From RGIG5579 sp045531235 (lineage in GTDB: Bacteria > Bacillota > Clostridia > Oscillospirales > SIG627): a DNA stretch of 14,369 bases. Made by a program: the position numbers and the translations under genes. How positions within the stretch are numbered: the stretch's first letter is position 1; the number at the start of each line of letters is the position of its first letter. This document shows positions 1 to 7,203 of the stretch, one piece after another. The notes under the pieces were generated by a model that ran no database searches, was not told where the DNA came from, and was given only the letters and a program-made list of their open reading frames with translations. The stretch is taken from contig JAZSDQ010000023.1 in the NCBI GenBank assembly GCA_045531235.1, positions 1 through 14,369 on the forward strand, read 5' to 3'.

Positions 1-1
1 A

Positions 2-1012
2 GAGTTAGAAGAAGTAGCTTCCGGAGCAGAGTTTTGGAATGACCCGGAAAACTCTCAGAAAGTTTTAGGAGAGCTAAAGGAAGTAAAAGACACAGTTACT
101 TCATACGAAGAACTCTCTTCCCTATTCGCATCCACCATGGAGCTCTTGGATCTGGCCATTGAAGAAGATGATGAGAGTTTTACAGACGATATCCTATCTG
201 ATATTAAAACCATTGAAAAATCTTATGAAGAGCAAACAATAAAGCTACTTCTTTCCGGGGAATATGATAGAAATAATGCAATTGTATCCATTCATCCCGG
301 CGCAGGTGGTACGGAAGCTCAAGATTGGGCGGAAATGCTCTACCGTATGTATATGCGCTTTTCCGAGCGCAGAGGCTTTCGCTTTAAAGTTCTCGATTAC
401 CTTGACGGCGATGAAGCAGGCATTAAGAGCGTTACTTTTCTTGTAGAAGGTGAATTTGCTTACGGATATTTAAAATCCGAATCAGGTGTTCATCGACTTG
501 TTCGTGTTTCACCTTTTGATTCTTCCGGAAGACGACATACCTCTTTCTCTTCAGTTGAGGTAATGCCCGAATTTGATGACAAGATCAAGATCGAAATTCG
601 TGAAGAGGATCTTGAAATTGAAGCCCATCGAGCCAGCGGTGCGGGTGGTCAGCACGTAAATAAAACCGACTCTGCCATTCGTATCAAACATATTCCAACC
701 GGTATCGTTGTCGGCTGTCAAAATGAGCGTAGTCAGCTTCAAAACAAGGAAGTTGCTATGAAAATGTTAAAATCAAAGCTACTTGAGATTAAAGAACGCG
801 AACAATTAGAAAGAATTGAAGATATCAAGGGTTCAAAAACGAATATTGAATGGGGAGCTCAAATTCGTTCTTATGTATTTATGCCCTACACCTTAGCAAA
901 AGATCACCGCACCGGTCACGAGGACGGCGACATCAACAAAGTAATGGACGGAAATTTAGATGAGTTTATGAATGCATATCTCATCTTTAAATCCGGAGAA
1001 AAGAATAAATAA
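2..1012 (+). CDS. prfB: Peptide chain release factor 2, 5' end cut by the window
   Basis: Class I release factor that reads UGA and UAA in the ribosomal A site and triggers hydrolysis of peptidyl-tRNA. The reading frame is open from base 2; 336 residues are present, and comparison with the roughly 365-residue family suggests about 30-40 N-terminal residues are missing. Seen directly: the FWND motif near the N-terminus, GGTEAQDW of the central domain, the SPF tripeptide that recognises the stop codon (bases 509-517, in VSPFDSSGRRHTSFSS), and the catalytic GGQ (bases 644-652, in ASGAGGQHVNKT). SPF rather than PxT separates RF2 from RF1. The programmed +1 frameshift site found early in many prfB genes would lie upstream of the window, so it cannot be judged. 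It ends with TAA 21 bases before the next gene, with which it is probably co-transcribed. Confidence 0.97.
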   Translation, partial: ELEEVASGAEFWNDPENSQKVLGELKEVKDTVTSYEELSSLFASTMELLDLAIEEDDESFTDDILSDIKTIEKSYEEQTIKLLLSGEYDRNNAIVSIHPGAGGTEAQDWAEMLYRMYMRFSERRGFRFKVLDYLDGDEAGIKSVTFLVEGEFAYGYLKSESGVHRLVRVSPFDSSGRRHTSFSSVEVMPEFDDKIKIEIREEDLEIEAHRASGAGGQHVNKTDSAIRIKHIPTGIVVGCQNERSQLQNKEVAMKMLKSKLLEIKEREQLERIEDIKGSKTNIEWGAQIRSYVFMPYTLAKDHRTGHEDGDINKVMDGNLDEFMNAYLIFKSGEKNK

Positions 1013-1033
1013 TTATATAAAAGGAGATTTATT

Positions 1034-1357
1034 ATGTCTAGAAAAACCAGATTTATTATTGCTATTTGCCTCGTTGCACAGTCATTTACCAGTCTTGTTC
1101 TCTCTTTTATCTACTCTGATCGCAAAAAGGAATTATCCAAGGCTTTTCTTGGATTTGGTATTCTTGGTGGTCTCGGCGGAGCTTATCTTCTATACAATGA
1201 ATATCAGGAGAGCAAGAACGACAAGCTCGCTTTTGATAGCTCTGATTGGTGCTCTGACGATTGTGATTGCTGTGAGGACGACTTTTTTGGCGAAAGCAGC
1301 GCAGACGATATTAACTTTACAATTGCAGACGAAGAACCCGCAGAAGAAAACATTTAA
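1034..1357 (+). CDS. Small membrane protein with acidic Cys-rich tail, function unknown
   Basis: A 107-residue protein I do not recognise as a named family. The start has a good AAGGAG site (1021-1026) 7 bases ahead of the ATG. Seen in the sequence: a positively charged N-terminus (MSRKTR), a hydrophobic segment at about residues 7-27, a second Gly-rich hydrophobic segment at about 38-54, then a strongly acidic tail. The tail holds a compact Cys cluster WCSDDCDCCEDD (Cys73, 77, 79, 80). This suggests a two-pass or hairpin membrane protein with a soluble acidic end that could bind metal or be redox-active; that is inference. It lies 21 bases after prfB and ends just before a bidirectional terminator, so it is likely the last gene of the prfB transcript. 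Start and frame are secure; function is not. Confidence 0.8.
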   Translation: MSRKTRFIIAICLVAQSFTSLVLSFIYSDRKKELSKAFLGFGILGGLGGAYLLYNEYQESKNDKLAFDSSDWCSDDCDCCEDDFFGESSADDINFTIADEEPAEENI

Positions 1358-1366
1358 TAAAACAAT

Positions 1367-1402
1367 AAAAAAAGAGCCACGATGTATCGTGGCTCTTTTT
1401 TT
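1367..1402. terminator. Bidirectional rho-independent terminator between convergent units
   Basis: A hairpin with arms AGAGCCACGA and TCGTGGCTCT around a TGTA loop. It is flanked by a run of A on the left and a run of T on the right, so it works as a U-tailed terminator on both strands. It closes the prfB unit on the plus strand and gltX-glnS on the minus strand; the glnS stop codon lies at its right edge. Confidence 0.93.
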
Positions 1403-3050
1403 ATTTTCCTTTGCTGTCTTTGAGTTCTACAATACTGTTAAAAGTATTATCATATTTGGAATCTTTGCAGAAATAGCCGTTTCTTACAAACTGGAAGCGG
1501 TCCCCCGCTTTAGCATCCTTTAAGGACATCTCAAGCTTACAGCCTTTTAGAAGTTCCTTTGAATCAGGATTAAGGTAATCGCCGTAGCTCTTTCCTTCGG
1601 GAAGTGCTACAAGGTTTTCCTCTGCAAACAGTCTGCCGAATTTATAAACATCTGCCTCAAAGCAATGAGCAGCAGAAAGCCAATGGATAGTTCCCTTGAT
1701 CTTTCTTCCGTCCGCAGGATTCTTACCACCGGTTTCAAGATCGGCAGTAGCGCGAATTAAAGTGATATTCCCCTCATTATCTGTTTCATATCCGATACAC
1801 TTAATAACATAAGCCCCCATCAAACGCACTTCGTTTTCGGGATAAAGCCTATGGAATTTCGGGACTTTTTCAGTGCGGAAATCTCCACGCTCGATATAAA
1901 TCTCACGTGTAAACGGAACCATCCTTGTACCTGCGTTTTCATCGTTGGGATTGTTATTCTGAGGAAATTCCTCTACCTTATCCTCGGGATAGTTTTCAAT
2001 TACAACCTTTACAGGATCTAGAACTGCAATGCGGCGTACAGCGTTGAAATTCAGTTCATCACGGATGCAATGTTCCAAAAGTCCTATGTCAACAATACTA
2101 TACGCCTTAGAAATTCCTGCACGGCGAACAAATTCAAAAATTGCAGAAGGAGTATATCCTCTTCTTCGAAGGCCGCAAAGAGTGGGCATACGAGGATCAT
2201 CCCATCCATCTACCGTACCGGTTTCTACAAGCTGTCTAAGGTAGCGCTTGCTCATCACGGTATGAGTAACATTCAACCTAGCAAATTCATACTGGTGAGG
2301 TTTTTTTTCAAATCCAATATGATCCACTACCCAATCATAGAGAGGTCTATGATTTTCAAATTCAATGGAGCACATAGAATGAGTAATACCTTCCAAAGCA
2401 TCCTGAATGGGGTGAGCAAAATCATAAAGAGGATAGATACACCACTTATCGCCCTGTCTATGATGAGAAAGATGTGCAATTCGATAGATTGCAGGGTCAC
2501 GCATATTCATATTTGGAGACGACATATCGATCTTGGCGCGCAAGGTGCAAGAACCGTCTTCAAATTCACCATTTTTCATTTTCTCAAACAGTTCGAGATT
2601 TTCCTCCACAGAACGATCGCGATAGGGACTGTTTTTCCCCGGTTCAGTTAACGTTCCGCGATACTCTCTCATCTGCTCTGCATCAAGATCACAAACGTAT
2701 GCATCCCCTTGCTTGATCAGCTGAATGGCGAATTCATAGCACTTCTCAAAATAGTCAGAACCGTAAAAAACACCGCCGCTGGGTTCGGCCCCCAGCCACT
2801 TCAGATCCTCATAGATACTTTGTACATATTCGTCATCTTCCTTGGCAGGGTTTGTATCATCATAACGGAGGTTAAATAAACCACCGTACTTTTTAGCGAA
2901 CATTGCATTGATGTAAATCGCTTTAGCGCTTCCAATATGAAGATAGCCATTCGGTTCGGGCGGAAAACGAGTATGAAGCTTATCAATCTTACCTTCATTC
3001 AGGTCCTTCTCAATAATTTCCTGAAGAAAATTGCTTGTTGTCTCTTCCAT
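1401..3050 (-). CDS. glnS: Glutaminyl-tRNA synthetase (GlnRS)
   Basis: Class Ic synthetase that charges tRNA-Gln directly with glutamine using ATP. It has 549 residues, close to the usual ~550. Seen: the HIGH-type signature RFPPEPNGYLHIGSAKA at about residues 28-44, LRYDDTNP typical of the GlnRS Rossmann fold, and the KMSKS-type loop VMSKRYL at about 265-271. The C-terminal part, with PFTREIYIERGDF, matches the anticodon-binding beta-barrel domains. The PPEPNGYLHIG form, rather than APSPTG, separates it from GluRS. It starts 12 bases after gltX; its TAAGGAGG site overlaps the gltX stop codon, so the two are translated from one message. Many Firmicutes lack GlnRS and make Gln-tRNA by transamidation, so its presence is notable. 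Confidence 0.97.
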   Translation of the reverse strand: MEETTSNFLQEIIEKDLNEGKIDKLHTRFPPEPNGYLHIGSAKAIYINAMFAKKYGGLFNLRYDDTNPAKEDDEYVQSIYEDLKWLGAEPSGGVFYGSDYFEKCYEFAIQLIKQGDAYVCDLDAEQMREYRGTLTEPGKNSPYRDRSVEENLELFEKMKNGEFEDGSCTLRAKIDMSSPNMNMRDPAIYRIAHLSHHRQGDKWCIYPLYDFAHPIQDALEGITHSMCSIEFENHRPLYDWVVDHIGFEKKPHQYEFARLNVTHTVMSKRYLRQLVETGTVDGWDDPRMPTLCGLRRRGYTPSAIFEFVRRAGISKAYSIVDIGLLEHCIRDELNFNAVRRIAVLDPVKVVIENYPEDKVEEFPQNNNPNDENAGTRMVPFTREIYIERGDFRTEKVPKFHRLYPENEVRLMGAYVIKCIGYETDNEGNITLIRATADLETGGKNPADGRKIKGTIHWLSAAHCFEADVYKFGRLFAEENLVALPEGKSYGDYLNPDSKELLKGCKLEMSLKDAKAGDRFQFVRNGYFCKDSKYDNTFNSIVELKDSKGK

Positions 3051-3062
3051 GTTATATCCTCC

Positions 3063-4736
3063 TTATTTGACAAGCAAAGTTGCTTTCTCAAGGCGTTCCA
3101 ATACTTTCTCTTTACCAAGAATCTGCATAACCGAATACAAATCCGGAGAAGCGGTTTTTCCGGTAACTGCAATTCTAAGAATCATACTGATATCACCAAC
3201 ATGCCCTTTATAAGCTTCAGGGTTAGCCTTGAATTCCTTCGGCTTTGCTGCAAAACCGAGAGAAACAGCTAAATTAGTAATTCTCTCAAACCACAGATTT
3301 GAATCGTCTGAAACATCAAAAATTTCAACATAACGATGCAAAACCTCGGTGATATCCTCAGAAGAAATATTTTCTGGAAATGCATCTTGAACTGAAAAGA
3401 GATCATCATAGAAAAATCCAAGATAATTACGTATTTCACTCCAAGTTGCAAGATCTTTGCGCGGTTTAGATCCGCCCCTGCCGATAGATAAAATCGCAAT
3501 TGCTTTCTCTCTATCTGCTCCCAAAAGACTATTAAGTTCAGTATCAAATTCAGCAGTCCAACCAAGAATTTCATCATAAACATCATCAGCAGACATTCTG
3601 CTGATGACATTTTTAGAAACGTCAAGAAGTTTCATTTGATCAAAAAGAGAACCGGCAGGATTCATTTTCTTATAGGAGAATTTAAAGTCGTCAGTTGGAG
3701 CATTCGGATTTGCTCTTCTCCAGTCCTCAAAATTAGAGTTGAGAATTGTCAAAATATACTCATATACAGAGCGAATCGGAAACCCTTCCGACTTGTAATA
3801 GGACAGAGCAAGTTCCGGATCTTTACGTTTGGAAAGTTTACGCTTAGACGTACCGTCCATTTTCATCAATGGTCCGATATGGAGGTACTTTGGCAATCGA
3901 AAGCCTAAAGCACGGAATAGTTGAATATGAAAAGGCAAAGTAGAAAGCCATTCATCACCACGTACAACGTGCGTTGTATGCATCAAATGATCATCAACAG
4001 CATGAGCAAAATGATAGGTAGGAATTCCGTCAGACTTTAAAAGAACATGGTCAATGTCATTTTCGGTAAGCTCCATATTACCCTTGATTAAATCGGTAAA
4101 ATGAATTTTATTCTCAATGGAACCGACAGAGCGAAAACGAAGTACCCAAGGCATATTCTTCATTAAAGCATCTTTAATATCGGAAAGGGTGGCATCACGC
4201 CACAATGCCCATTTTCCAAAATAGCCAAAATTCGCTTTTTCCTTTTCTTGTTGCTCATGAATTTGAGTCAATTCTTCTTCTGTACAAAAACAAGGATAAG
4301 CCAAACCATCCAAAAGAAGCTTTTTCGCAAAAACATGGTATATTTCTTTGCGTTGACGCTGACGATATGGACCATATAAACCGTTGTCGCCGTCAAGAGT
4401 TGCACCTTCATCAAAAACTATACCATAATGAGAAAGCGTATCGATCAGTGTTTCAATTGCACCGGGAACTTCTCTCTTTGCATCTGTATCCTCAACTCTT
4501 AAAAAAAGGCAGCCATCTGACTGATGACACATTCTTTCGGATGTAAGACCTTGGACAAGATTTCCTAAATGAACAAATCCTGTAGGGCTAGGTGCCATCC
4601 GAGAAACGACAGCACCCTCCTTAAGATCGCGAGGCGGAAAAGCTTCCTCAATCTGTTCACAAGTTTTCGTAACACCAGGAAAAAGAAGCTCACTCAGTTC
4701 TTCCCTTTCTGCCAGATTCAGTTGGATCTTTACCAT
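3063..4736 (-). CDS. gltX: Glutamate--tRNA ligase (GluRS), long-N-terminus type
   Basis: Class Ic synthetase that activates glutamate and charges tRNA-Glu. It has 557 residues against about 470-500 for the common bacterial enzyme. Seen: the HIGH-type motif SRMAPSPTGFVHLGNL at about 45-60, LRVEDTDAKREV at about 79-90, HVVRGDEWL at about 256-264, and the KMSKS-type loop KRKLSKRKDPEL at about 298-309. About 45 residues precede the HIGH motif, where ordinary GltX has only a few; this belongs to a divergent GluRS subgroup I associate with Clostridia. Beside a glnS gene it is plausibly a discriminating enzyme that charges only tRNA-Glu, but specificity cannot be read by eye. First gene of the gltX-glnS operon, preceded by AGAAGG as ribosome binding site and a strong promoter. 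Confidence 0.95.
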   Translation of the reverse strand: MVKIQLNLAEREELSELLFPGVTKTCEQIEEAFPPRDLKEGAVVSRMAPSPTGFVHLGNLVQGLTSERMCHQSDGCLFLRVEDTDAKREVPGAIETLIDTLSHYGIVFDEGATLDGDNGLYGPYRQRQRKEIYHVFAKKLLLDGLAYPCFCTEEELTQIHEQQEKEKANFGYFGKWALWRDATLSDIKDALMKNMPWVLRFRSVGSIENKIHFTDLIKGNMELTENDIDHVLLKSDGIPTYHFAHAVDDHLMHTTHVVRGDEWLSTLPFHIQLFRALGFRLPKYLHIGPLMKMDGTSKRKLSKRKDPELALSYYKSEGFPIRSVYEYILTILNSNFEDWRRANPNAPTDDFKFSYKKMNPAGSLFDQMKLLDVSKNVISRMSADDVYDEILGWTAEFDTELNSLLGADREKAIAILSIGRGGSKPRKDLATWSEIRNYLGFFYDDLFSVQDAFPENISSEDITEVLHRYVEIFDVSDDSNLWFERITNLAVSLGFAAKPKEFKANPEAYKGHVGDISMILRIAVTGKTASPDLYSVMQILGKEKVLERLEKATLLVK

Positions 4737-4764
4737 AAATTACCTTCTTATTTTTGATTTAAAC

Positions 4765-4793
4765 ATTATAGCACACAAGTCTATAAAAGACAA
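4765..4793 (-). promoter_or_regulatory. Promoter of gltX-glnS
   Basis: On the minus strand: -35 TTGTCT (4793-4788), a 17-base spacer, and a perfect -10 TATAAT (4770-4765) preceded by an extended -10 TG. The predicted start of transcription is near 4757, leaving a leader of about 20 bases, too short for a T-box or other riboswitch. Confidence 0.85.
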
Positions 4794-4880
4794 TATAATT
4801 TTAGTTATTTCCCTAATAAAAATATATAAAGAAAGCATTTTCGAAAAAATATTAAAAAAATGTTAAATGTAGAAATATTA

Positions 4881-4909
4881 TTGCAAAATAAGTTAACTTT
4901 GTGTATTAT
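4881..4909 (+). promoter_or_regulatory. Promoter of the carboxyltransferase operon
   Basis: -35 TTGCAA (4881-4886), 17-base spacer, -10 TATTAT (4904-4909). The expected transcription start, about 4916, falls in the middle of the inverted repeat at 4905-4928. The region between gltX and this promoter (4794-4880) is very AT-rich and holds nothing else that I can identify. Confidence 0.7.
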
Positions 4910-4928
4910 TAACATTGATGTTAATAAT
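4905..4928. promoter_or_regulatory. Perfect inverted repeat, probable repressor operator
   Basis: Arms ATTATTAACAT (4905-4915) and ATGTTAATAAT (4918-4928) are perfect complements, 11 bp each, around a TG spacer. The core is TTAACA-N4-TGTTAA. It covers the -10 element and the predicted transcription start and ends one base before the AAGGAGG ribosome binding site, a placement typical of repressor operators. The regulator is unknown: the half-sites resemble those of Crp/Fnr-type boxes such as the PrfA box (there with N2), but this is only a resemblance. A second short palindrome, GTTAAC, lies at 4892-4897 in the promoter spacer. Confidence 0.65.
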
Positions 4929-4943
4929 TAAGGAGGAAGCATT

Positions 4944-5237
4944 ATGGCTATTTCCACTTGGTTTGTCATTTTGATTGGACTCAGTACAGCCTTCATTGGT
5001 TTGATTTGTCTTATCCTATGTAAGATGTTAGGAGCTGTCTGTACAATCGCTGACGCAAAAAGTTCCCAACCGCAGGTAGCGGCTCCCGCTGTCGCATCGG
5101 TTCCGGTACCAGTATCGGCACCTGTGCAATCATCCGTTAATCGTCAGGAAGTTATCGTAGCGATCGGCGTAGCAATTGCTGAAGAAATCGGCGCCCCTGC
5201 AAGTGCAATTCGCATTACTTCCATCAAAAAAATTTAA
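4944..5237 (+). CDS. OadG/MmdD-like small membrane subunit of a biotin decarboxylase
   Basis: A 97-residue protein built like the small gamma/delta subunit of sodium-pumping decarboxylases (oxaloacetate, methylmalonyl-CoA or glutaconyl-CoA decarboxylase). This subunit anchors the complex at the membrane and helps it assemble. Seen: one N-terminal membrane segment (about residues 5-32), a Pro/Ala/Val-rich linker (about 42-64), and a C-terminal piece QEVIVAIGVAIAEE followed by IRITSIKKI, the ending I associate with MmdD/OadG-related subunits. Start chosen from a strong AAGGAGG (4930-4936) 7 bases upstream. First gene of a three-gene unit; the biotin carrier follows after 18 bases. Which decarboxylase it serves cannot be told from this gene alone, so no symbol is given. 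Confidence 0.8.
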   Translation: MAISTWFVILIGLSTAFIGLICLILCKMLGAVCTIADAKSSQPQVAAPAVASVPVPVSAPVQSSVNRQEVIVAIGVAIAEEIGAPASAIRITSIKKI

Positions 5238-5255
5238 TTTTCAAGGAGAACTATA

Positions 5256-5636
5256 ATGAAAAAGTATCGTGTAAATGTAAACGGAACCACTTATGAAGTT
5301 GAAATTGAGCTGATGGATTCTGCCGCAGCAGAAGCACCTGCAGCGGCACCTGCCCCCGCTCCCGCAGCCACCGCAACACCTGCCCCTGCCGCGACACCTG
5401 CCCCTGCCGCAACACCTGCCGGCGGTGAAAGCGTAAATGCTCCCATGCCCGGCACCATTCTTGCCGTGAATATCACCGCAGGTCAGGCTGTCAAAAAAGG
5501 CGATGTGCTTTTTGTCCTTGAAGCAATGAAAATGGAAAATGAGATTATGGCACCTGTAGACGGTACCGTAGGTGCTGTTAACGTCACTAAGGGCGCTACC
5601 GTAGAATCCGGAGCATCTCTCTGCACTCTCGCATAA
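5256..5636 (+). CDS. Biotin carboxyl carrier protein (free-standing biotinyl subunit)
   Basis: Carries the CO2 group on a biotin arm between the carboxyltransferase and its partner subunit. 126 residues. Seen: an N-terminal strand pair (KKYRVNVNGTTYEVEIE), a flexible Ala/Pro linker (about residues 23-55) encoded partly by an 18-bp tandem repeat, and a biotinyl domain (about 60-126) with NAPMPGTI and the biotinylation motif EAMKMENEI, biotin on Lys92. The order matches MmdC/GcdC-type subunits, where the biotin domain is separate from the carboxyltransferase rather than fused to it as in long OadA. AAGGAG lies at 5243-5248. A 102-base gap, unusually long for this operon, separates it from the carboxyltransferase gene. 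Confidence 0.92.
   Translation: MKKYRVNVNGTTYEVEIELMDSAAAEAPAAAPAPAPAATATPAPAATPAPAATPAGGESVNAPMPGTILAVNITAGQAVKKGDVLFVLEAMKMENEIMAPVDGTVGAVNVTKGATVESGASLCTLA
5376..5423 (+). repeat. 18-bp tandem repeat in the biotin carrier linker
   Basis: Two near-identical 18-bp units, ACACCTGCCCCTGCCGCG at 5376-5393 and the same with a final A at 5394-5411, then a partial third unit from 5412. Each encodes the six residues TPAPAA, in frame. Slippage here would lengthen or shorten the flexible arm without breaking the frame. Confidence 0.85.
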
Positions 5637-5650
5637 AAGTGATTCAGTAA

Positions 5651-5695
5651 AGAGATCTTTCCATAAAATGAAGCTGTCATTGCTATACAATCTCT
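5651..5695 (+). other. Intercistronic gap with nested inverted repeats
   Basis: The 102-base gap between the biotin carrier and carboxyltransferase genes holds an outer pair AGAGAT (5651-5656) / ATCTCT (5690-5695) and an inner pair AATGA (5667-5671) / TCATT (5677-5681). There is no U-run, so it is not a terminator. The arms are short and may be chance; a processing or mRNA-stability role is possible. I found no convincing promoter here. Confidence 0.3.
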
Positions 5696-5738
5696 GCTTG
5701 TACTGTTTTTCCTCTTCATTTAACTAAGGAGATATATT

Positions 5739-7163
5739 ATGTCTGAAAAGAAATTATTTATAACTGATACCATCCTACGCGATGCGCATCAGTCCCAAGC
5801 AGCAACAAGAATGAAACTGGAAGATATGTTGCCTGCGTGCGAGATTCTTGATAAGGTCGGTTATTGGTCCCTCGAATGCTGGGGCGGTGCTACCTTTGAT
5901 GCATGTATGCGCTTTCTTCGCGAAGATCCTTGGGAACGTCTGCGCACATTGAAGAAGGCTCTTCCAAACACAAAGCTACAGATGCTGTTCCGCGGCCAGA
6001 ACATTCTGGGATACAAACACTACGCCGATGATGTTGTTGATGCATTCGTTCGTAAATCCATTGAAAACGGTATTGATGTAGTTCGTGTTTTTGATGCCCT
6101 CAACGACACTAGAAACCTGAAGCAGGCTGTTGACTCCGTTAAAAATTACGGCGGTATCTGTGAAGTTGCCATAAGCTATACAACCAGCCCTGTCCATAAC
6201 AAAGAATACTTTATTGACCTTTCCAAGAGAATTGAGGAAATGGGTGCAGATGTTATCTGTATCAAAGACATGGCAAACCTTTTGCTTCCTTACGAGGCCT
6301 ATGATCTCGTAAAAGCACTGAAGGAAGCCGTCGCTTGTCCCATTCATCTTCACACACACAACACCACCGGTACCGGCGATATGACCAACCTCATGGCAGC
6401 CCAAGCAGGTGTTGATATTGTTGACTGTGCACTTTCCCCCCTGGCTAATGGTACTTCTCAGCCCGCAACAGAAGCCCTGGTAGCAACACTAAAGGGTACT
6501 GAACGTGACACCGGCCTTGATCTCGAACTATTAGCTCAGGCTGCAGCTCACTTCCGTAGCGTTGCAGACAAACTGAAGTCAGAAAAAATTCTTGACCCCA
6601 AGGTTTTGAATGTTGATACAAAAACACTTCTCTACCAAGTGCCCGGTGGAATGCTTTCCAACCTTCTTTCTCAGCTGAAACAACAAAACGCTGAAGACAA
6701 ATATTATGAAGTTCTCGCTGAGATTCCCCGCGTACGTAAAGACTGCGGCTATCCTCCTCTGGTAACTCCTACCAGCCAGATTGTCGGCACACAGGCAGTT
6801 CTTAATGTTCTTTGCGGCGAACGCTATAAGATGATCACCAAAGAAACAAAAGGTGTGCTTCGCGGTGAATACGGTCAGCTGCCCGCTCCTGTAAATGAGG
6901 AAGTAAGAAAAAAAGCCATCGGTAACGACGAAGTTATCACTTGCCGCCCCGCAGATCTTCTTTCTCCTGAACTTGAAAAGTACACAAAAGAAGCAGGCGA
7001 TCTTGCAAAGTGTGAAGAAGATGTGCTCTCCTATGCCCTCTTCCCACAGGTTGCATCTTCCTTCTTAGAAGAAAGAAACAACGGTGGAAAAAAGGATGAA
7101 GAACCCGTTGAAAATGCAGTAAAAGAGCTATACATTGATGACCGCACCGTAAACGCTCTTTGA
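5739..7163 (+). CDS. Carboxyltransferase subunit, OadA / pyruvate carboxylase B type
   Basis: Transfers a carboxyl group between a 2-oxo acid (oxaloacetate/pyruvate) and biotin on the carrier protein. 474 residues: an HMGL-like TIM barrel (about 1-280) followed by the conserved PYC/OADA carboxylase domain (about 290-460). Seen: DTILRDAHQS at 10-19 with a metal-ligand Asp, GQNILGYKHYADDVV at 86-100, IKDMAN at 175-180 with the lysine that is carboxylated in this family, and HLHTHNTTG at 203-211 with the metal-binding histidines. It stops before any biotinyl domain, which is instead the separate protein upstream. AAGGAG lies at 5726-5731; tandem stops TGA TAA are followed at once by a terminator. 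No OadB/MmdB/GcdB beta subunit follows, so the partner must be elsewhere. Substrate assignment as oxaloacetate is from family resemblance. Confidence 0.9.
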   Translation: MSEKKLFITDTILRDAHQSQAATRMKLEDMLPACEILDKVGYWSLECWGGATFDACMRFLREDPWERLRTLKKALPNTKLQMLFRGQNILGYKHYADDVVDAFVRKSIENGIDVVRVFDALNDTRNLKQAVDSVKNYGGICEVAISYTTSPVHNKEYFIDLSKRIEEMGADVICIKDMANLLLPYEAYDLVKALKEAVACPIHLHTHNTTGTGDMTNLMAAQAGVDIVDCALSPLANGTSQPATEALVATLKGTERDTGLDLELLAQAAAHFRSVADKLKSEKILDPKVLNVDTKTLLYQVPGGMLSNLLSQLKQQNAEDKYYEVLAEIPRVRKDCGYPPLVTPTSQIVGTQAVLNVLCGERYKMITKETKGVLRGEYGQLPAPVNEEVRKKAIGNDEVITCRPADLLSPELEKYTKEAGDLAKCEEDVLSYALFPQVASSFLEERNNGGKKDEEPVENAVKELYIDDRTVNAL

Positions 7164-7167
7164 TAAA

Positions 7168-7203
7168 AAAAGCAAAGTGCTGAGCATTGCTCAGCACTTT
7201 TTT
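7168..7203. terminator. Bidirectional rho-independent terminator
   Basis: A perfect 12-bp stem, AAAGTGCTGAGC (7174-7185) with GCTCAGCACTTT (7189-7200), loop ATT. It is flanked by A-rich sequence on the left and a T-run on the right, so it ends both the carboxyltransferase operon and the convergent RNA methyltransferase gene. Confidence 0.92.

Noticed and set aside
972..1523. 183-residue plus-strand open frame overlapping prfB, the small membrane gene and the glnS end
   Set aside because: It runs through two well supported genes and through a terminator hairpin, has no ribosome binding site, and its composition is that of an out-of-frame translation.
2070..2651. 193-residue plus-strand frame opposite glnS
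   Set aside because: It is antisense to strongly conserved GlnRS sequence and lacks a start signal or recognisable domain.
4794..4880. AT-rich stretch considered as a replication origin or horizontally acquired segment
   Set aside because: No repeated DnaA boxes or flanking repeats are seen; it is a normal AT-rich divergent promoter region.
5241..5690. Gly/Arg/Cys-rich minus-strand frame opposite the biotin carrier
   Set aside because: The low-complexity composition is simply the complement of the Ala/Pro linker codons.
5683..5691. Possible internal promoter (TATACAAT) before the carboxyltransferase gene
   Set aside because: There is no -35 element at a workable distance.
5976..6404. 142-residue minus-strand frame opposite the carboxyltransferase
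   Set aside because: It is antisense to conserved catalytic-domain sequence and has no ribosome binding site.
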